Shown one piece after another: positions 34,761-44,882 of a stretch of 64,000 nt of DNA. Origin of the DNA: Pseudomonas sp. StFLB209 (lineage in GTDB: Bacteria > Pseudomonadota > Gammaproteobacteria > Pseudomonadales > Pseudomonadaceae). The position numbers were made by a program, and so were the translations under genes. The notes below the pieces were generated by a model. The model was given only the letters and a program-made list of their open reading frames with translations. It was not told the DNA's origin and ran no database searches. Position 1 is the stretch's first letter. Each line of letters begins with the position of its first letter. Where the stretch lies: NCBI RefSeq assembly GCF_000829415.1, contig NZ_AP014637.1, positions 6,155,001 through 6,219,000 on the forward strand, in the 5' to 3' direction.

Positions 34761-34788
34761 TTGCCAAGCCGCCTTCACTGTATATAAT
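34761..34788 (+). promoter_or_regulatory. lexA promoter (sigma-70)
   Basis: TTGCCA at 34761-34766 and a perfect TATAAT at 34783-34788 are separated by 16 bp, which places the start of transcription near 34795. The first LexA box covers the -10 hexamer, so LexA should block polymerase directly. Confidence 0.75.
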
Positions 34789-34812
34789 CCCAGTCACTGT
34801 ACAAAAAGACAG
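34778..34812. promoter_or_regulatory. Two tandem LexA boxes (SOS operator)
   Basis: CTG-N10-CAG occurs at 34778-34793 (CTGTATATAATCCCAG) and again at 34797-34812 (CTGTACAAAAAGACAG). Both are TA-rich in the centre as expected. The spacing of 19 bp centre to centre puts them on nearly the same DNA face. Two boxes before lexA are also found in E. coli and provide tight autoregulation of lexA and, here, of the downstream sulA. Confidence 0.9.
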
Positions 34813-34822
34813 AGCGCACGAC

Positions 34823-35434
34823 ATGATCAAACTGACGCCCCGCCAGGCCGAAATCCTGGACTTCATCAAACGTTGCCTCGAAGACAACGGCTACCCGCCA
34901 ACCCGGGCGGAGATAGCCCAGAAGCTCGGCTTCAAATCACCGAATGCCGCTGAAGAACACCTCAAGGCCCTGGCCCGCAAAGGCGCCATCGAGATGACGC
35001 CGGGCGCCTCGCGAGGCATCCGCATCCCAGGTTTCGAAGCCCGCCAGGCCGACGACAGCAGCCTGCCCATCATCGGCAGGGTTGCCGCCGGCGCACCGAT
35101 CCTCGCCCAGCAGCACATCGAGGAGTCATGCAACATCAACCCGACCTTCTTTCATCCAAGCGCCGACTACCTGTTGCGCGTCCACGGCATGAGCATGAAG
35201 GACGTCGGCATCCTCGACGGCGACCTGCTGGCAGTACACACCACTCGCGAAGCACGCAACGGGCAGATCGTGGTAGCCCGGATCGGTGACGAAGTCACAG
35301 TCAAGCGCTTCAAACGCGAAGGCAACAAGGTCTGGCTGATTGCTGAAAACCCTGAGTTCGCGCCTATCGAGGTCGATCTCAAGGAGCAGGAACTGGTCAT
35401 CGAAGGCTTGAGCGTCGGCGTGCTGCGCCGCTAA
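34823..35434 (+). CDS. lexA: SOS repressor LexA
   Basis: A 203-residue repressor: winged helix-turn-helix N-terminus ([44 protein letters not shown]) and a self-cleaving S24 domain. The cleavage site is the Ala-Gly in RVAAGAPI. The catalytic serine is in [10 protein letters not shown] and the lysine in VTVKRFKR. RecA filaments trigger cleavage and derepress the SOS regulon. The ATG at 34823 gives the standard N-terminus; the longer open frame to 34466 crosses the operators. It is followed 12 bp later by sulA. Confidence 0.97.
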   Translation: MIKLTPRQAEILDFIKRCLEDNGYPPTRAEIAQKLGFKSPNAAEEHLKALARKGAIEMTPGASRGIRIPGFEARQADDSSLPIIGRVAAGAPILAQQHIEESCNINPTFFHPSADYLLRVHGMSMKDVGILDGDLLAVHTTREARNGQIVVARIGDEVTVKRFKREGNKVWLIAENPEFAPIEVDLKEQELVIEGLSVGVLRR

Positions 35435-35445
35435 GGGAGAACACC

Positions 35446-35916
35446 ATGCAGTTTCATCCGGCCCCTCACACCCAATTACCACTGTTCGAAGCATTCCTGG
35501 CCCAGCCCATCGCCCCTTCCCTGCAGGAGCTGCCCCAGGCATTCCGGGAGACGGCACCGCAGGTGTTCAGCGAAGTGTCATTGCGTGGAGCGGCCGGAAG
35601 CTGCCTGAGCCTGCTGGCGCCAATTCTTAGAGATTTGAGTGAGGAGCAGGATCCACGCTGGCTCAGCCTGATCGCTCCGCCTGCCAGCCTGACCCAGGCA
35701 TGGCTACGTGAGGCGGGCCTGAACCGGGAGAGAATCCTGATTCTGCAGCCCCGCGGCACACAAACCGCTCTGGCACTTGCTCGCGAGGCATTACGGCTGG
35801 GGCGCAGTCACACAGTGGTGAGCTGGCTCAATCCCCTCAGCGCAGCTGCACGGCAACAGCTGACGGCTGCGGCCCGTATCGGTGAAGCGCAAAGCCTGAA
35901 TATCCGATTGGGCTGA
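35446..35916 (+). CDS. sulA: SOS cell division inhibitor SulA
   Basis: A 156-residue protein that blocks FtsZ assembly after DNA damage. Recognisable features are the RecA-like fold segments WLSLIAPPASLTQAWLREAGL, ILILQPRG and SHTVVSWLNPL. It is cotranscribed with lexA in pseudomonads, and here it follows lexA by 12 bp with AGGGAG before its ATG. No separate LexA box precedes it. Weak sequence conservation in the family lowers certainty a little, but the position is decisive. Confidence 0.88.
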   Translation: MQFHPAPHTQLPLFEAFLAQPIAPSLQELPQAFRETAPQVFSEVSLRGAAGSCLSLLAPILRDLSEEQDPRWLSLIAPPASLTQAWLREAGLNRERILILQPRGTQTALALAREALRLGRSHTVVSWLNPLSAAARQQLTAAARIGEAQSLNIRLG

Positions 35917-35930
35917 TCGCCCGACGGGCC

Positions 35931-36167
35931 TCAATGCAGAACCCGGGGTCCGTCTTCTTCTTTTTCCAGCACACCTTCGGCCAGACGGCCGGCCATCTGC
36001 ACGCCGACGCTCAACATGGCTTTGGCGACTTCAACGTGCTGACCTTGCAGAAACACCTTGGCGTCCTCCGAAAAGTTCAGAGTGACCAGCGAGCCCTCAT
36101 CCTCGGCACGACGCAGCTCGATACGGCCGTCAGGAAGCTCGACAATTTCAAGAAAAGAGGTAGGCAT
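35931..36167 (-). CDS. Conserved small protein of unknown function
   Basis: A 78-residue protein with start at 36167 (MPTSFLEIVELPDGRIELRR) and AAAGAGG immediately upstream. The frame is open to 36227 but has no better start. The sequence is acidic, with a probable beta-hairpin N-terminus and a helical second half (EVAKAMLSVGVQMAGRLAEGVLE). It occurs at this place, between sulA and the next gene, in several Pseudomonas genomes as I recall. It converges on sulA with a 14 bp gap. Confidence 0.75.
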   Translation of the reverse strand: MPTSFLEIVELPDGRIELRRAEDEGSLVTLNFSEDAKVFLQGQHVEVAKAMLSVGVQMAGRLAEGVLEKEEDGPRVLH

Positions 36168-36234
36168 CAGTACAAATACTCCGCGAAAGGCGGGCAGTGT
36201 AACAGCCTGCACTGATGCGTACATCAAGCTTGTA

Positions 36235-36762
36235 TCAGAACTCGTTCATCCCCTGGCGAAAACGCACCGCCAGTGACTTGATCGATTGCCGCCAGCTTTC
36301 CAGCTCGTCACGGGTCAAGCCCTGCTCCGGCTCTGGCTCATCATCCAGATTCACTGCCTGGATGATCGGCTGGGTGACATCGCCCTTGGGCTTGACCGGC
36401 GCACGTGGCGGCTCGAACAACGCTGCATAGGCCACCAACAATTGACCCAGCCAGGTATGCCGGTTCTGCGCCAGCTCGATCAACTCGCCCAGCTCAGGGA
36501 TGGCAACGCTTTCCAGCACCTCAGGCGCCAGCAACAGTTCGGCGCGTGGTGCCCCGGCTTGCGGCAGGCGGTAGTAACCGGCGATCTCGTGACACAGGCC
36601 CAGCAAAGCGCCGTACAGATGAAACAACACAGTTTCACGGCCAGCCTGGATCTGCGCCTGGGCATTCATGGCCTGGCCTTGCTCAGCCTTGCCCAGGGTT
36701 TCCAGAGCCAGGCCGGCGAAGAAAATCTTCTGGTTGGTGCGGGTGTAAAGTTCTTGGGCCAT
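36235..36762 (-). CDS. DUF6586-type conserved hypothetical protein
   Basis: A 175-residue protein with a mainly helical N-terminal two-thirds (MAQELYTRTNQKIFFAGLAL, VLFHLYGALLGLCHEIAGYY) and an acidic, proline-containing C-terminal linker (NLDDEPEPEQG). No signal peptide or membrane segment is seen. It lies between topA and the SOS genes in pseudomonads and has no assigned function to my knowledge. GGGAGGT precedes the ATG. Confidence 0.75.
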   Translation of the reverse strand: MAQELYTRTNQKIFFAGLALETLGKAEQGQAMNAQAQIQAGRETVLFHLYGALLGLCHEIAGYYRLPQAGAPRAELLLAPEVLESVAIPELGELIELAQNRHTWLGQLLVAYAALFEPPRAPVKPKGDVTQPIIQAVNLDDEPEPEQGLTRDELESWRQSIKSLAVRFRQGMNEF

Positions 36763-36805
36763 GTCAAAACCTCCCTTGCAGCGTTGGCGAAAAACCGATC
36801 AAAGC

Positions 36806-36836
36806 AAAAACCCCCTTGCCTGGCTGGCAAGGGGAT
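36806..36836 (-). terminator. Intrinsic terminator of topA
   Basis: On the minus strand CCCCTTGCC pairs with GGCAAGGGG around a five-base loop and is followed by GTTTTTGCTTT. Stem at 36812-36834, T-tract from 36810 downward. It lies six bases beyond the topA stop. Confidence 0.85.
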
Positions 36837-36841
36837 TTCGA

Positions 36842-39454
36842 TCAACGCTTGTCTTCGACCTTCCAGGCGTTGCCATCGTGGAACGCGCGCCAGCCAGTCG
36901 GCTTGCCGTCCACTTCGGTCTGGACATACTGCTCCTTGGTCTTGCGGCTGTAGCGCACAACCGCCGGGCGGCCATCAGGGTCCTTGACCGGCGCATCACA
37001 CAGGAAATGATACTTCGGATCGATTTCCTGTTTATGCGGCACCAGTTCCAGCACCAATGGCGCACGGGTTTCGCGATTTTTCGGGAACTGGCTGGCAGCC
37101 AGGAACAGACCTGAAGCACCGTCGCGCAAGATGTAGGTGTCGTCGACCTTCTCGCACTTGAGCTCCGGCATCTTCACCGGGTCCATCTTCGGCGGCGCCG
37201 CCTCGCCGCTCTTGAGCAGCTTGCGGGTGTTCTTGCACTCGGCGTTGGTGCAACCGAAAAACTTGCCGAAGCGACCGGTCTTGAGCTGCATTTCACTGCC
37301 GCACTTGTCGCATTCCAGGCTCGGGCCTTCGTAGCCCTTGATCCGGTAAGTGCCCTCTTCGATTTCATAGCCGGTGCAATCTGGGTTGTTACCGCAAATG
37401 TGCAACTTGTGCTTTTCATCGAGCAGGTAGGCATCCATCGCCGTGCTGCAGATCGGGCAACGGTGCTTGCCGCGCAGTACCCGCGACTCCGATTCACCCT
37501 CATCGTCATCGGCAATCTCGTCGCCCGGCGTCAGGTTGACGGTTGCCTTGCAGCGTTCCTTAGGCGGCAGGCTGTAGCCCGAACAGCCAAGAAACACGCC
37601 GGTGGACGCAGTGCGGATCTGCATCGGGCGGCCACAAGTCTTGCAAGGGATATCAGTCATCACCGGCTGGTTGGCACGCATGCCGCCCTCAGGCGCCTCG
37701 GCGACTTTCAGCTTGGTCTGGAAGTCCTCGTAGAACTCGTCCAGCACGTTTTTCCAGTCCCGCTCACCCTGGGCAACGTCGTCGAGATTCTCTTCCATAC
37801 CGGCGGTAAAGCCGTAGTCCATCAGATTGGAAAAGCTTTCGCTCAGGCGCTCGGTGACGATATCGCCCATCTTTTCGGAATAGAAACGCCGGTTGTGCAG
37901 GGTCACATAGCCGCGATCCTGAATGGTCGAGATGATCGCCGCATAAGTCGATGGACGACCGATACCGCGCTTTTCCATCTCCTTGACCAGGCTGGCTTCA
38001 GAGAAGCGCGCTGGCGGCTTGGTAAAGTGCTGGCTGGGGTCGATACCCAGCAAGTCGAGCTTCTCGCCCTCACCCATGTCAGGCAGCACACCGTCGTCAC
38101 CCGGCTTGGCGATCTGCGGCAAGACCTTGGTGTAACCGTCGAACTTGAGAATACGCCCCTTGGCCCGCAGCTCGAAGCTACCGGCAGTCACGCTGACAGT
38201 GGTCGACAGGTATTGCGCCGGTGGCATCTGGCAGGCCACGAACTGGCGCCAGATCAGCTCATACAGGCGCTCGGCGTCACGCTCCATGCCCGACAGCTTG
38301 CTGGGGTGGGTGTTGACGTCCGAAGGACGGATCGCTTCGTGCGCCTCCTGGGCGCCTTCCTTGCTGCTGTAGACATTCGGCGCATCAGGCAGGTATTTCT
38401 TGCCGAACTCGCTCTCGATGTAGCTGCGCGCCATGCTCACCGCATCGGCCGACAGGTTGGTCGAGTCGGTACGCATATAGGTGATGTAGCCCGCTTCGTA
38501 AAGACGCTGGGCCATCATCATGGTCTTCTTCACGCCGAAGCCCAGGCGGTTGCTGGCAGCCTGCTGCAGGGTCGAGGTGATGAATGGCGCAGAAGGCTTG
38601 CTGCTGGTCGGCTTGTCTTCGCGCTTGGCAATGCTGTAGCTGGAGGCCTTGAGCTTCTCCAGTGCCGCCATGGCCTGGGCTTCGTTAAGCGGTTTGAAAG
38701 CCTCGCCGTTCTCGCGGGCCACCTCAAAGCGCACTTTGGCGCCCTTGGCGGTGCCCAGGTCGGCATGCACTTCCCAATACTCTTCCGGGTTGAAGGCGCG
38801 GATTTCGCGCTCACGCTCAACCACCAGTTTGACCGCTACCGACTGGACCCGACCGGCCGACAGGCCGCGAGCAACCTTGGCCCAGAGCAGCGGCGAAACC
38901 ATGTAACCAACGACACGGTCGAGAAAGCGACGCGCCTGCTGGGCATTGACCCGGGCGATATCCAGTTCGCCAGGCTCGGAGAAGGCTTCCTGGATGGCTT
39001 TTTTGGTGATCTCGTTGAACACCACGCGCTTGTAGCGCTCATCATCACCACCGATGGCCTCGCGCAGGTGCCAGGCAATGGCTTCCCCTTCGCGGTCCAA
39101 GTCCGTTGCCAGGTAAATGGTGTCGGCATCCTTGGCCAGCTTGCGCAGCTCTTCGATGACCTTTTCCTTGCCCGGCAGAATCTCGTACTTGGCTTTCCAG
39201 CCCTGATCGGGATCAACGCCCATTCGCGCCACCAGCTGGCGACGGGCCTTTTCCTTGGGGCTCAGCGCCGGAGCATCGCCGGCAACCGCCTTGCCACGCT
39301 TGGCAGCAGGCTCCTTGGAGGCACTGGCCGAACCGCTGGTGGGCAGGTCACGGATATGGCCGATACTCGACTTCACCACGTACTGGTTGCCCAAATACTT
39401 GTTGATGGTCTTGGCCTTAGCCGGGGATTCCACGATGACCAGCGATTTGCCCAT
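36842..39454 (-). CDS. topA: DNA topoisomerase I
   Basis: An 870-residue type IA topoisomerase that relaxes negative supercoils. The Toprim domain starts at [20 protein letters not shown], with [13 protein letters not shown] holding the metal site. The catalytic tyrosine is Y326 in [12 protein letters not shown]. Three C-terminal zinc ribbons follow: CKTCGRPM.., CPICSTAM.. and CDKCGSEM... An inserted, charged stretch rich in Lys, Ala and Ser at about residues 40-70 is common in Pseudomonas. A basic tail ([18 protein letters not shown]) ends the protein. Confidence 0.96.
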   Translation of the reverse strand: MGKSLVIVESPAKAKTINKYLGNQYVVKSSIGHIRDLPTSGSASASKEPAAKRGKAVAGDAPALSPKEKARRQLVARMGVDPDQGWKAKYEILPGKEKVIEELRKLAKDADTIYLATDLDREGEAIAWHLREAIGGDDERYKRVVFNEITKKAIQEAFSEPGELDIARVNAQQARRFLDRVVGYMVSPLLWAKVARGLSAGRVQSVAVKLVVEREREIRAFNPEEYWEVHADLGTAKGAKVRFEVARENGEAFKPLNEAQAMAALEKLKASSYSIAKREDKPTSSKPSAPFITSTLQQAASNRLGFGVKKTMMMAQRLYEAGYITYMRTDSTNLSADAVSMARSYIESEFGKKYLPDAPNVYSSKEGAQEAHEAIRPSDVNTHPSKLSGMERDAERLYELIWRQFVACQMPPAQYLSTTVSVTAGSFELRAKGRILKFDGYTKVLPQIAKPGDDGVLPDMGEGEKLDLLGIDPSQHFTKPPARFSEASLVKEMEKRGIGRPSTYAAIISTIQDRGYVTLHNRRFYSEKMGDIVTERLSESFSNLMDYGFTAGMEENLDDVAQGERDWKNVLDEFYEDFQTKLKVAEAPEGGMRANQPVMTDIPCKTCGRPMQIRTASTGVFLGCSGYSLPPKERCKATVNLTPGDEIADDDEGESESRVLRGKHRCPICSTAMDAYLLDEKHKLHICGNNPDCTGYEIEEGTYRIKGYEGPSLECDKCGSEMQLKTGRFGKFFGCTNAECKNTRKLLKSGEAAPPKMDPVKMPELKCEKVDDTYILRDGASGLFLAASQFPKNRETRAPLVLELVPHKQEIDPKYHFLCDAPVKDPDGRPAVVRYSRKTKEQYVQTEVDGKPTGWRAFHDGNAWKVEDKR

Positions 39455-39569
39455 GGATCAGAAAATTCCTGAATACGATAAATGAAAGACAGACGCGAGC
39501 CTGTAAAGGCATCGCTATATATAGTGGCTACAGAGTGAGGTCAAGCCGCGCCAATGGTAGCGTTGCGCC

Positions 39570-39806
39570 TCACGGCCTGGAAAAAAGACTTTCTTCGGCC
39601 TGGACCAAAGCAAAGCGCGGCACGCGCTCGCCGTCAACCTCGACAGTTTCCTGAAACATTGTCAGAGGTCTTACCCACATACCGTAGTCCCCGTACAGCG
39701 CTTGATAAAAGACCACGTACTCTTCGGTCTCAGAGTGCCGCGCGACGCTGAAAACGCGGTACTGCGGCCCTTTGTAATGACGATAAAGTCCTGGTTGCAA
39801 GTGCAT
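39570..39806 (-). CDS. DUF1653 family protein
   Basis: A 78-residue protein matching DUF1653: GLYRHYKGPQYRVFSVARHSET, VVFYQALYGDYGMWVRPLTMF. A small beta-barrel fold is probable; the biochemical role is unknown. CCGGGGATTACCGC precedes the ATG. It lies upstream of topA and downstream of fadA on the same strand, with fadA's terminator in between. Confidence 0.85.
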   Translation of the reverse strand: MHLQPGLYRHYKGPQYRVFSVARHSETEEYVVFYQALYGDYGMWVRPLTMFQETVEVDGERVPRFALVQAEESLFSRP

Positions 39807-39860
39807 GCGGTAATCCCCGGAAAAAAATTACATATTTTGAAAAAAATGCCGTCGATAAAA

Positions 39861-39888
39861 CGCAAAAGCCGGGGCACAAGGCCCCGGC
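39861..39888 (-). terminator. Intrinsic terminator of fadBA
   Basis: On the minus strand GCCGGGGC and GCCCCGGC pair around CTTGT and are followed by TTTTGCGTTTT. It lies about 20 bp beyond the fadA stop and should end the fadBA transcript. Confidence 0.8.
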
Positions 39889-39906
39889 CAATGCAATCAG
39901 GATGAA

Positions 39907-41088
<1,182 letters not shown>

Positions 41089-43254
41089 TTACTCCTTGAC
41101 TGGCGCTTGACCGAAGAAACGCTGGCCGGTACGGGCCATCTCACGCAGTTTCGCGGTCGGTTCATACAGGGCGCCCAGTTCGGCATAGCGGTCAGCCAGG
41201 GCCACGAATTCAGCTACGCCAATCGAATCGATGTAACGCAGTGCCCCACCACGGAACGGAGGGAAGCCAATGCCGTAGATCAGCCCCATGTCAGCCTCGG
41301 CGGCCGTCTCGACGATACCGTCTTCAAGGCAGCGGACAGTCTCCAGGCACAGCGGGATCATCATCCAGTTGATGATGTCCTCATCGCTCAGCTCGCGCTG
41401 CTCGTAGACAATCGGCTTGAGCACGTCGAGCACCTCAGGGTCGGTGACCTTCTTCGGCTTGCCCTTCTTGTCGGTTTCATACGCGTAGAAACCCTTGCCG
41501 TTCTTCTGCCCAAGACGCTTGGCGTCATACAGGACATCGATAGCCGAGCGGCGGTCGTCTTTCATCCGATCCGGGAAGCCTTCAGCCATCACGTCGCGAC
41601 CATGGTGGCCGGTGTCGATACCGACCACGTCCATCAGGTACGCCGGGCCCATCGGCCAGCCGAATTTTTCCATGATCTTGTCAATGCGCACGAAGTCGAC
41701 ACCGGCACTGACCAGCCGGGCAAAACCGCCAAAATACGGAAACAGCACCCGGTTGACCAAAAAGCCCGGGCAGTCATTGACCACAATCGGGTTCTTGCCC
41801 ATTTTCTTGGCATAGGCAACGGTGGTTGCCACGGCTTGTTCGCTGGACTTCTCGCCACGGATCACTTCCACCAGCGGCATCATGTGCACCGGGTTGAAGA
41901 AGTGCATGCCGACGAAGTTTTCCGGGCGTTTGAGCGCCTTGGCCAACAGGTTGATGGAGATGGTCGAGGTGTTCGACGCCAGGATGGTGTTTTCGCCAAC
42001 CTGTTCTTCCACCTCAGCCAGCACCGCCTGCTTGACCTTGGGATTCTCCACCACAGCTTCGACCACCAGATCGACGTGGCCGAAGTCGCCGTAAGACAGG
42101 GTCGGACGAATGGCATTGAGCGCTTCGGCCATTTTTGCCGGCGTCAGGCGGCCTTTCTCGACCCGGTTACCAAGCAGCTTGGACGCTTCGTTGAGACCCA
42201 GCTGGATGGCCTCTTCGCGGATGTCCTTCATCAGGATCGGCGTGCCTTTGACTGCTGACTGGTAGGCGATGCCGCCTCCCATGATGCCCGCGCCCAGCAC
42301 CGCCGCCTGCTTGACCTCGCGGGCTTGCGCATCATAGGCCTTGGCCTTGCGCTTGAGCTCCTGATCGTTAAGGAACAGGCCAATCAGGCTCTGCGCGGCA
42401 GAGGTCTTGGCCATTTTGACGAAGCCTGCGGCCTCGACTTCAAGTGCCTTGTCACGACCGAAACTGGCAGCTTTCTGAATGGTCTTGATCGCTTCGACCG
42501 GCGCCGGGTAGTTAGGGCCGGCTTGACCGGCGACAAAGCCCTTGGCTGTCTCGAAGGCCATCATCTGCTCGATCGCATTGAGCTTGAGCTTTTCGAGCTT
42601 GGGCTGGCGCCTGGCCTTGTAATCGAACTCGCCGCTGATCGCGCGCCTGATCAGATCCAGCGCCGCTGCGCGGAGCTTGTCGGCCTCGACCACGGCATCG
42701 ACTGCACCGACTTTCAGCGCATCTTCGGCGGTGTTTTCCTTACCCGAAGCAATCCATTCGATGGCGTTGTCGGCACCGATCAGACGTGGCAGGCGCACTG
42801 TGCCGCCAAACCCGGGGTAGATGCCCAGCTTGACTTCCGGCAGGCCGACTTTGGCACCGCTGGCCATGACTCGGTAGTCGGCCGCCAGGCACATTTCCAG
42901 GCCACCGCCCAGTGCAATGCCATTGATCGCGGCCACAGTCGGCACACCCAGGTCTTCAAAGTCGCTGAAGATCCGGTTGGCCTGCAGGTTGCCGGCGATC
43001 AGCTCGGCGTCGGGCAACTGGAAATTGTCGACGAACTCGGTGATATCGGCGCCGACAATGAAGACATCCTTACCGCTGGTGACGATCACCCCGGTGACCG
43101 ACGCATCGGCCTTGAGGGTATCGACCACCTGACGCAACTCGTCGAGGGTAAGGCGATTGAACTTGTTGACGGACTCACCCTTGAGATCGAAATTCAATTC
43201 GACGATGCCACCTTCAAGAGCCGTAACCGTGATGGCTTTACCTTCGTAAATCAT
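41089..43254 (-). CDS. fadB: Fatty acid oxidation complex alpha subunit
   Basis: A multifunctional protein of 721 residues. The N-terminal crotonase domain ([10 protein letters not shown] following; [19 protein letters not shown]) carries enoyl-CoA hydratase and isomerase activity. A Rossmann domain ([16 protein letters not shown]) and [16 protein letters not shown] belong to the 3-hydroxyacyl-CoA dehydrogenase. The start at 43254 ([13 protein letters not shown]) has GGAGAT upstream; the frame to 43293 is not supported. A PsrA-like double palindrome lies about 147 bp upstream of the start. Confidence 0.96.
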   Translation of the reverse strand: MIYEGKAITVTALEGGIVELNFDLKGESVNKFNRLTLDELRQVVDTLKADASVTGVIVTSGKDVFIVGADITEFVDNFQLPDAELIAGNLQANRIFSDFEDLGVPTVAAINGIALGGGLEMCLAADYRVMASGAKVGLPEVKLGIYPGFGGTVRLPRLIGADNAIEWIASGKENTAEDALKVGAVDAVVEADKLRAAALDLIRRAISGEFDYKARRQPKLEKLKLNAIEQMMAFETAKGFVAGQAGPNYPAPVEAIKTIQKAASFGRDKALEVEAAGFVKMAKTSAAQSLIGLFLNDQELKRKAKAYDAQAREVKQAAVLGAGIMGGGIAYQSAVKGTPILMKDIREEAIQLGLNEASKLLGNRVEKGRLTPAKMAEALNAIRPTLSYGDFGHVDLVVEAVVENPKVKQAVLAEVEEQVGENTILASNTSTISINLLAKALKRPENFVGMHFFNPVHMMPLVEVIRGEKSSEQAVATTVAYAKKMGKNPIVVNDCPGFLVNRVLFPYFGGFARLVSAGVDFVRIDKIMEKFGWPMGPAYLMDVVGIDTGHHGRDVMAEGFPDRMKDDRRSAIDVLYDAKRLGQKNGKGFYAYETDKKGKPKKVTDPEVLDVLKPIVYEQRELSDEDIINWMMIPLCLETVRCLEDGIVETAAEADMGLIYGIGFPPFRGGALRYIDSIGVAEFVALADRYAELGALYEPTAKLREMARTGQRFFGQAPVKE

Positions 43255-43650
43255 CAACTGATCTCCACGATATGGAAGCTGAACAATACACACCGGGCCT
43301 TACAGCCCGACGAGACCACGACGTCGCCGTCAATGAACACACCAGATCACAGGCTCACCGCCGACGTGGCAGTCCGAATTCTGTAAGAGCCGTCTGACAC
43401 CAAACGCTCAATTCATACGCCCGTTTGACTTGGGTACGCACACCTTCATGCAAAACCGGTTAATTGTCAATTCGCCGCCCCGGTCATCAATACCGTGCTT
43501 CGGCCAGATGCCAGCCTTGCCTGGAAAACAGAATAGTCGCTGCCAGTCGCATTCCCCTGTTCGAGGAGCGGCGCGACGAAGTATGGGTCAAAGTTCATCC
43601 CTTGCCCGTGCACCGTCATGGTTCACAGCAATAAATAGTAAGGAAAGAAA
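43255..43650. other. fadB upstream region, no gene seen
   Basis: About 400 bp without a supported coding sequence. It should contain the fadBA promoter on the minus strand and holds the PsrA-like operator listed separately. An 87-codon frame on the plus strand (43430-43693) has serine- and arginine-heavy, non-family composition and no ribosome site, so I do not count it. Confidence 0.5.
43401..43427. promoter_or_regulatory. Candidate PsrA operator upstream of fadB
   Basis: CATAC-N4-GTTTG at 43414-43427 fits the PsrA consensus with one mismatch. An overlapping CAAAC at 43401-43405 begins 13 bp earlier, matching the 13 bp register of the psrA operator. PsrA control of fadBA is established in P. 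aeruginosa; the exact site here is inference. Confidence 0.5.
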
Positions 43651-43685
43651 GCGACAAAACGGAGCAAAGCGGCTAGAGTTCAGCC

Positions 43686-43799
43686 AGCGCTGAAGCGATG
43701 ACCGTTCGAGGCACTGCAACCACGGCATTGCACCGTCAGCCCACAGAATTACCGGCCTGCCTGGCCACCCCCGGCCCGATATGACTATCGGGCTTTTTT
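43686..43799 (+). ncRNA. Candidate small RNA with own promoter and terminator
   Basis: A textbook intrinsic terminator on the plus strand (GCCCGATA-TGAC-TATCGGGC followed by six Ts, 43774-43799) has no plus-strand gene before it. About 100 bp upstream a sigma-70-like promoter is visible: GCGACA at 43651-43656 and TAGAGT at 43674-43679 with 17 bp spacing. This predicts a transcript of about 114 nt from around 43686. No reading frame fits inside. It also runs toward the 3' end of the membrane-protein gene on the minus strand (43811-44254). I do not recognise a known sRNA family. Confidence 0.5.
43774..43799 (+). terminator. Intrinsic terminator on plus strand with no upstream CDS
   Basis: Perfect 8 bp stem GCCCGATA/TATCGGGC with TGAC loop followed by TTTTTT. 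The opposite direction lacks a T-tract, so it serves a plus-strand transcript. Confidence 0.85.
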
Positions 43800-43810
43800 A
43801 TGGGCGACGA

Positions 43811-44254
43811 TCAGAGCCGGGCGAGCGCCTTCATCGCCTCATTAATATGCTGCAACACTTGAGCATCGCCACGCTCCCCCCAGTACAGGGAGAGCATCCG
43901 GGCATCCACCTCGACCTTGTAGACATCGCCCGGCAACCCTTGCAAATGGGCCATGACCCGCTCATCCGCGCAAGGCTCACGCCAGCGATTGACCCACGTC
44001 CCCGGCTCGGTTTGCCAGTATTGCCATTGGCCAGATTCTGCCGACCGGCGCGGGCAGTGATACTGCGCGCAGGAACCAGGCGGCTCGCGCAGCAACCAGT
44101 GCGGCCACTCTTCCCGTGCCAGTTGCATACCCAGCCCCAGGCGCCGTGCTTCAAGGCGCAGCGCCATTCTTGTGCTCTGTCTGCGTGATGGCAGCATCCA
44201 CACCAGCGGGCTGAGCATCACACAAATGATTGACAGAATGATCCAGCCCGTCAT
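43811..44254 (-). CDS. Conserved membrane-anchored protein of unknown function
   Basis: A 147-residue protein. The N-terminus MTGWIILSIICVMLSPLVWML is a single membrane anchor, after which the sequence is soluble (RMALRLEARRLGLGMQLARE, then a region with Trp and Cys such as SCAQYHCPRR). I use the ATG at 44254 because the anchor begins there; the frame to 44290 has no better support. It lies between fadB and the stress-protein gene, as hypothetical genes do in other pseudomonads. Confidence 0.72.
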   Translation of the reverse strand: MTGWIILSIICVMLSPLVWMLPSRRQSTRMALRLEARRLGLGMQLAREEWPHWLLREPPGSCAQYHCPRRSAESGQWQYWQTEPGTWVNRWREPCADERVMAHLQGLPGDVYKVEVDARMLSLYWGERGDAQVLQHINEAMKALARL

Positions 44255-44379
44255 ATTTCTTGCCCCCGCGCTATCCAGACCAGATAACAATCATTAATAA
44301 AACGGCCGCTAGAAGGCCTGCCCAGACGGGCGCGAAAAGGCCATACTGGCTTCAACGCATTGTTCCGGAGGTTACTCTC

Positions 44380-44820
44380 ATGCCGTATCAACACATTTTG
44401 GTCGCCATAGACCTGACCGACGAATGCGACCCGGTCATCAAGCGCGCTCGCCTGCTGGCCCAGGCCAGCGGTGCCACGTTATCTTTCGTGCATATCGTCG
44501 AACCCATGGCCATGGCCTTTGGTGGCGACGTGCCGATGGACCTGTCCCAGTTGCAGCAGCAGCAATTTGACCAGGCCCAGGCGAAGCTGGACCTTATCAA
44601 ACAGAAATACCCGGAAGTTCTGGTCGGCAAAAGCCACCTGACCTATGGCCAGCCACGCCAGGAAATCCACAAACTGGCCAAGGAGCACGGCTGCGACCTG
44701 ATCGTCGTTGGCAGCCACGGCCGCCACGGCCTGGCCCTGTTGCTGGGTTCTACAGCCAATGACGTGCTGCACGGTGCGCCTTGTGATGTGCTTGCAGTAC
44801 GCCTGAACAAGCAGGACTGA
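44380..44820 (+). CDS. Universal stress protein (UspA family)
   Basis: A 146-residue Usp-fold protein. HILVAIDLTDECDPVIKRA opens the fold, and the end motif GSHGRHGLALLLGSTANDVLHGAPCDVL carries the G-X2-G-X9-G(S/T) nucleotide-binding signature, so it probably binds ATP. Its stress trigger is not readable. CCGGAGG precedes the ATG at 44380; the frame runs upstream to 44260 without support. It is divergent from the membrane-protein gene. Confidence 0.9.
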   Translation: MPYQHILVAIDLTDECDPVIKRARLLAQASGATLSFVHIVEPMAMAFGGDVPMDLSQLQQQQFDQAQAKLDLIKQKYPEVLVGKSHLTYGQPRQEIHKLAKEHGCDLIVVGSHGRHGLALLLGSTANDVLHGAPCDVLAVRLNKQD

Positions 44821-44852
44821 TACTGCAACGCGCCTGACGCAGTCTGGCAGGT

Positions 44853-44870
44853 GCGCGCCCTGTGGCGCGC
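44853..44870. terminator. Hairpin between convergent usp and ABC-F genes
   Basis: GCGCGCC and GGCGCGC pair around CTGT, centred between the usp stop and the ABC-F stop. No clear T-tract; a bidirectional barrier is inferred from position. Confidence 0.4.
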
Positions 44871-44882
44871 CCTGCCCGCCTG

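Noticed and set aside
37400..39472. A 690-codon plus-strand frame opposite topA
   Set aside because: Shadow of a well-conserved gene in GC-rich DNA. The translation is His- and Gly-rich with no recognisable domain.
39545..39560. GGTAGCG near 39555 as another ops site
   Set aside because: Only the core GGTAGCG matches, the flanks differ, and it is not upstream of a surface-polysaccharide gene.
43430..43693. An 87-codon plus-strand frame next to the candidate small RNA
   Set aside because: It crosses the predicted sRNA promoter, has no Shine-Dalgarno sequence and is of atypical composition.
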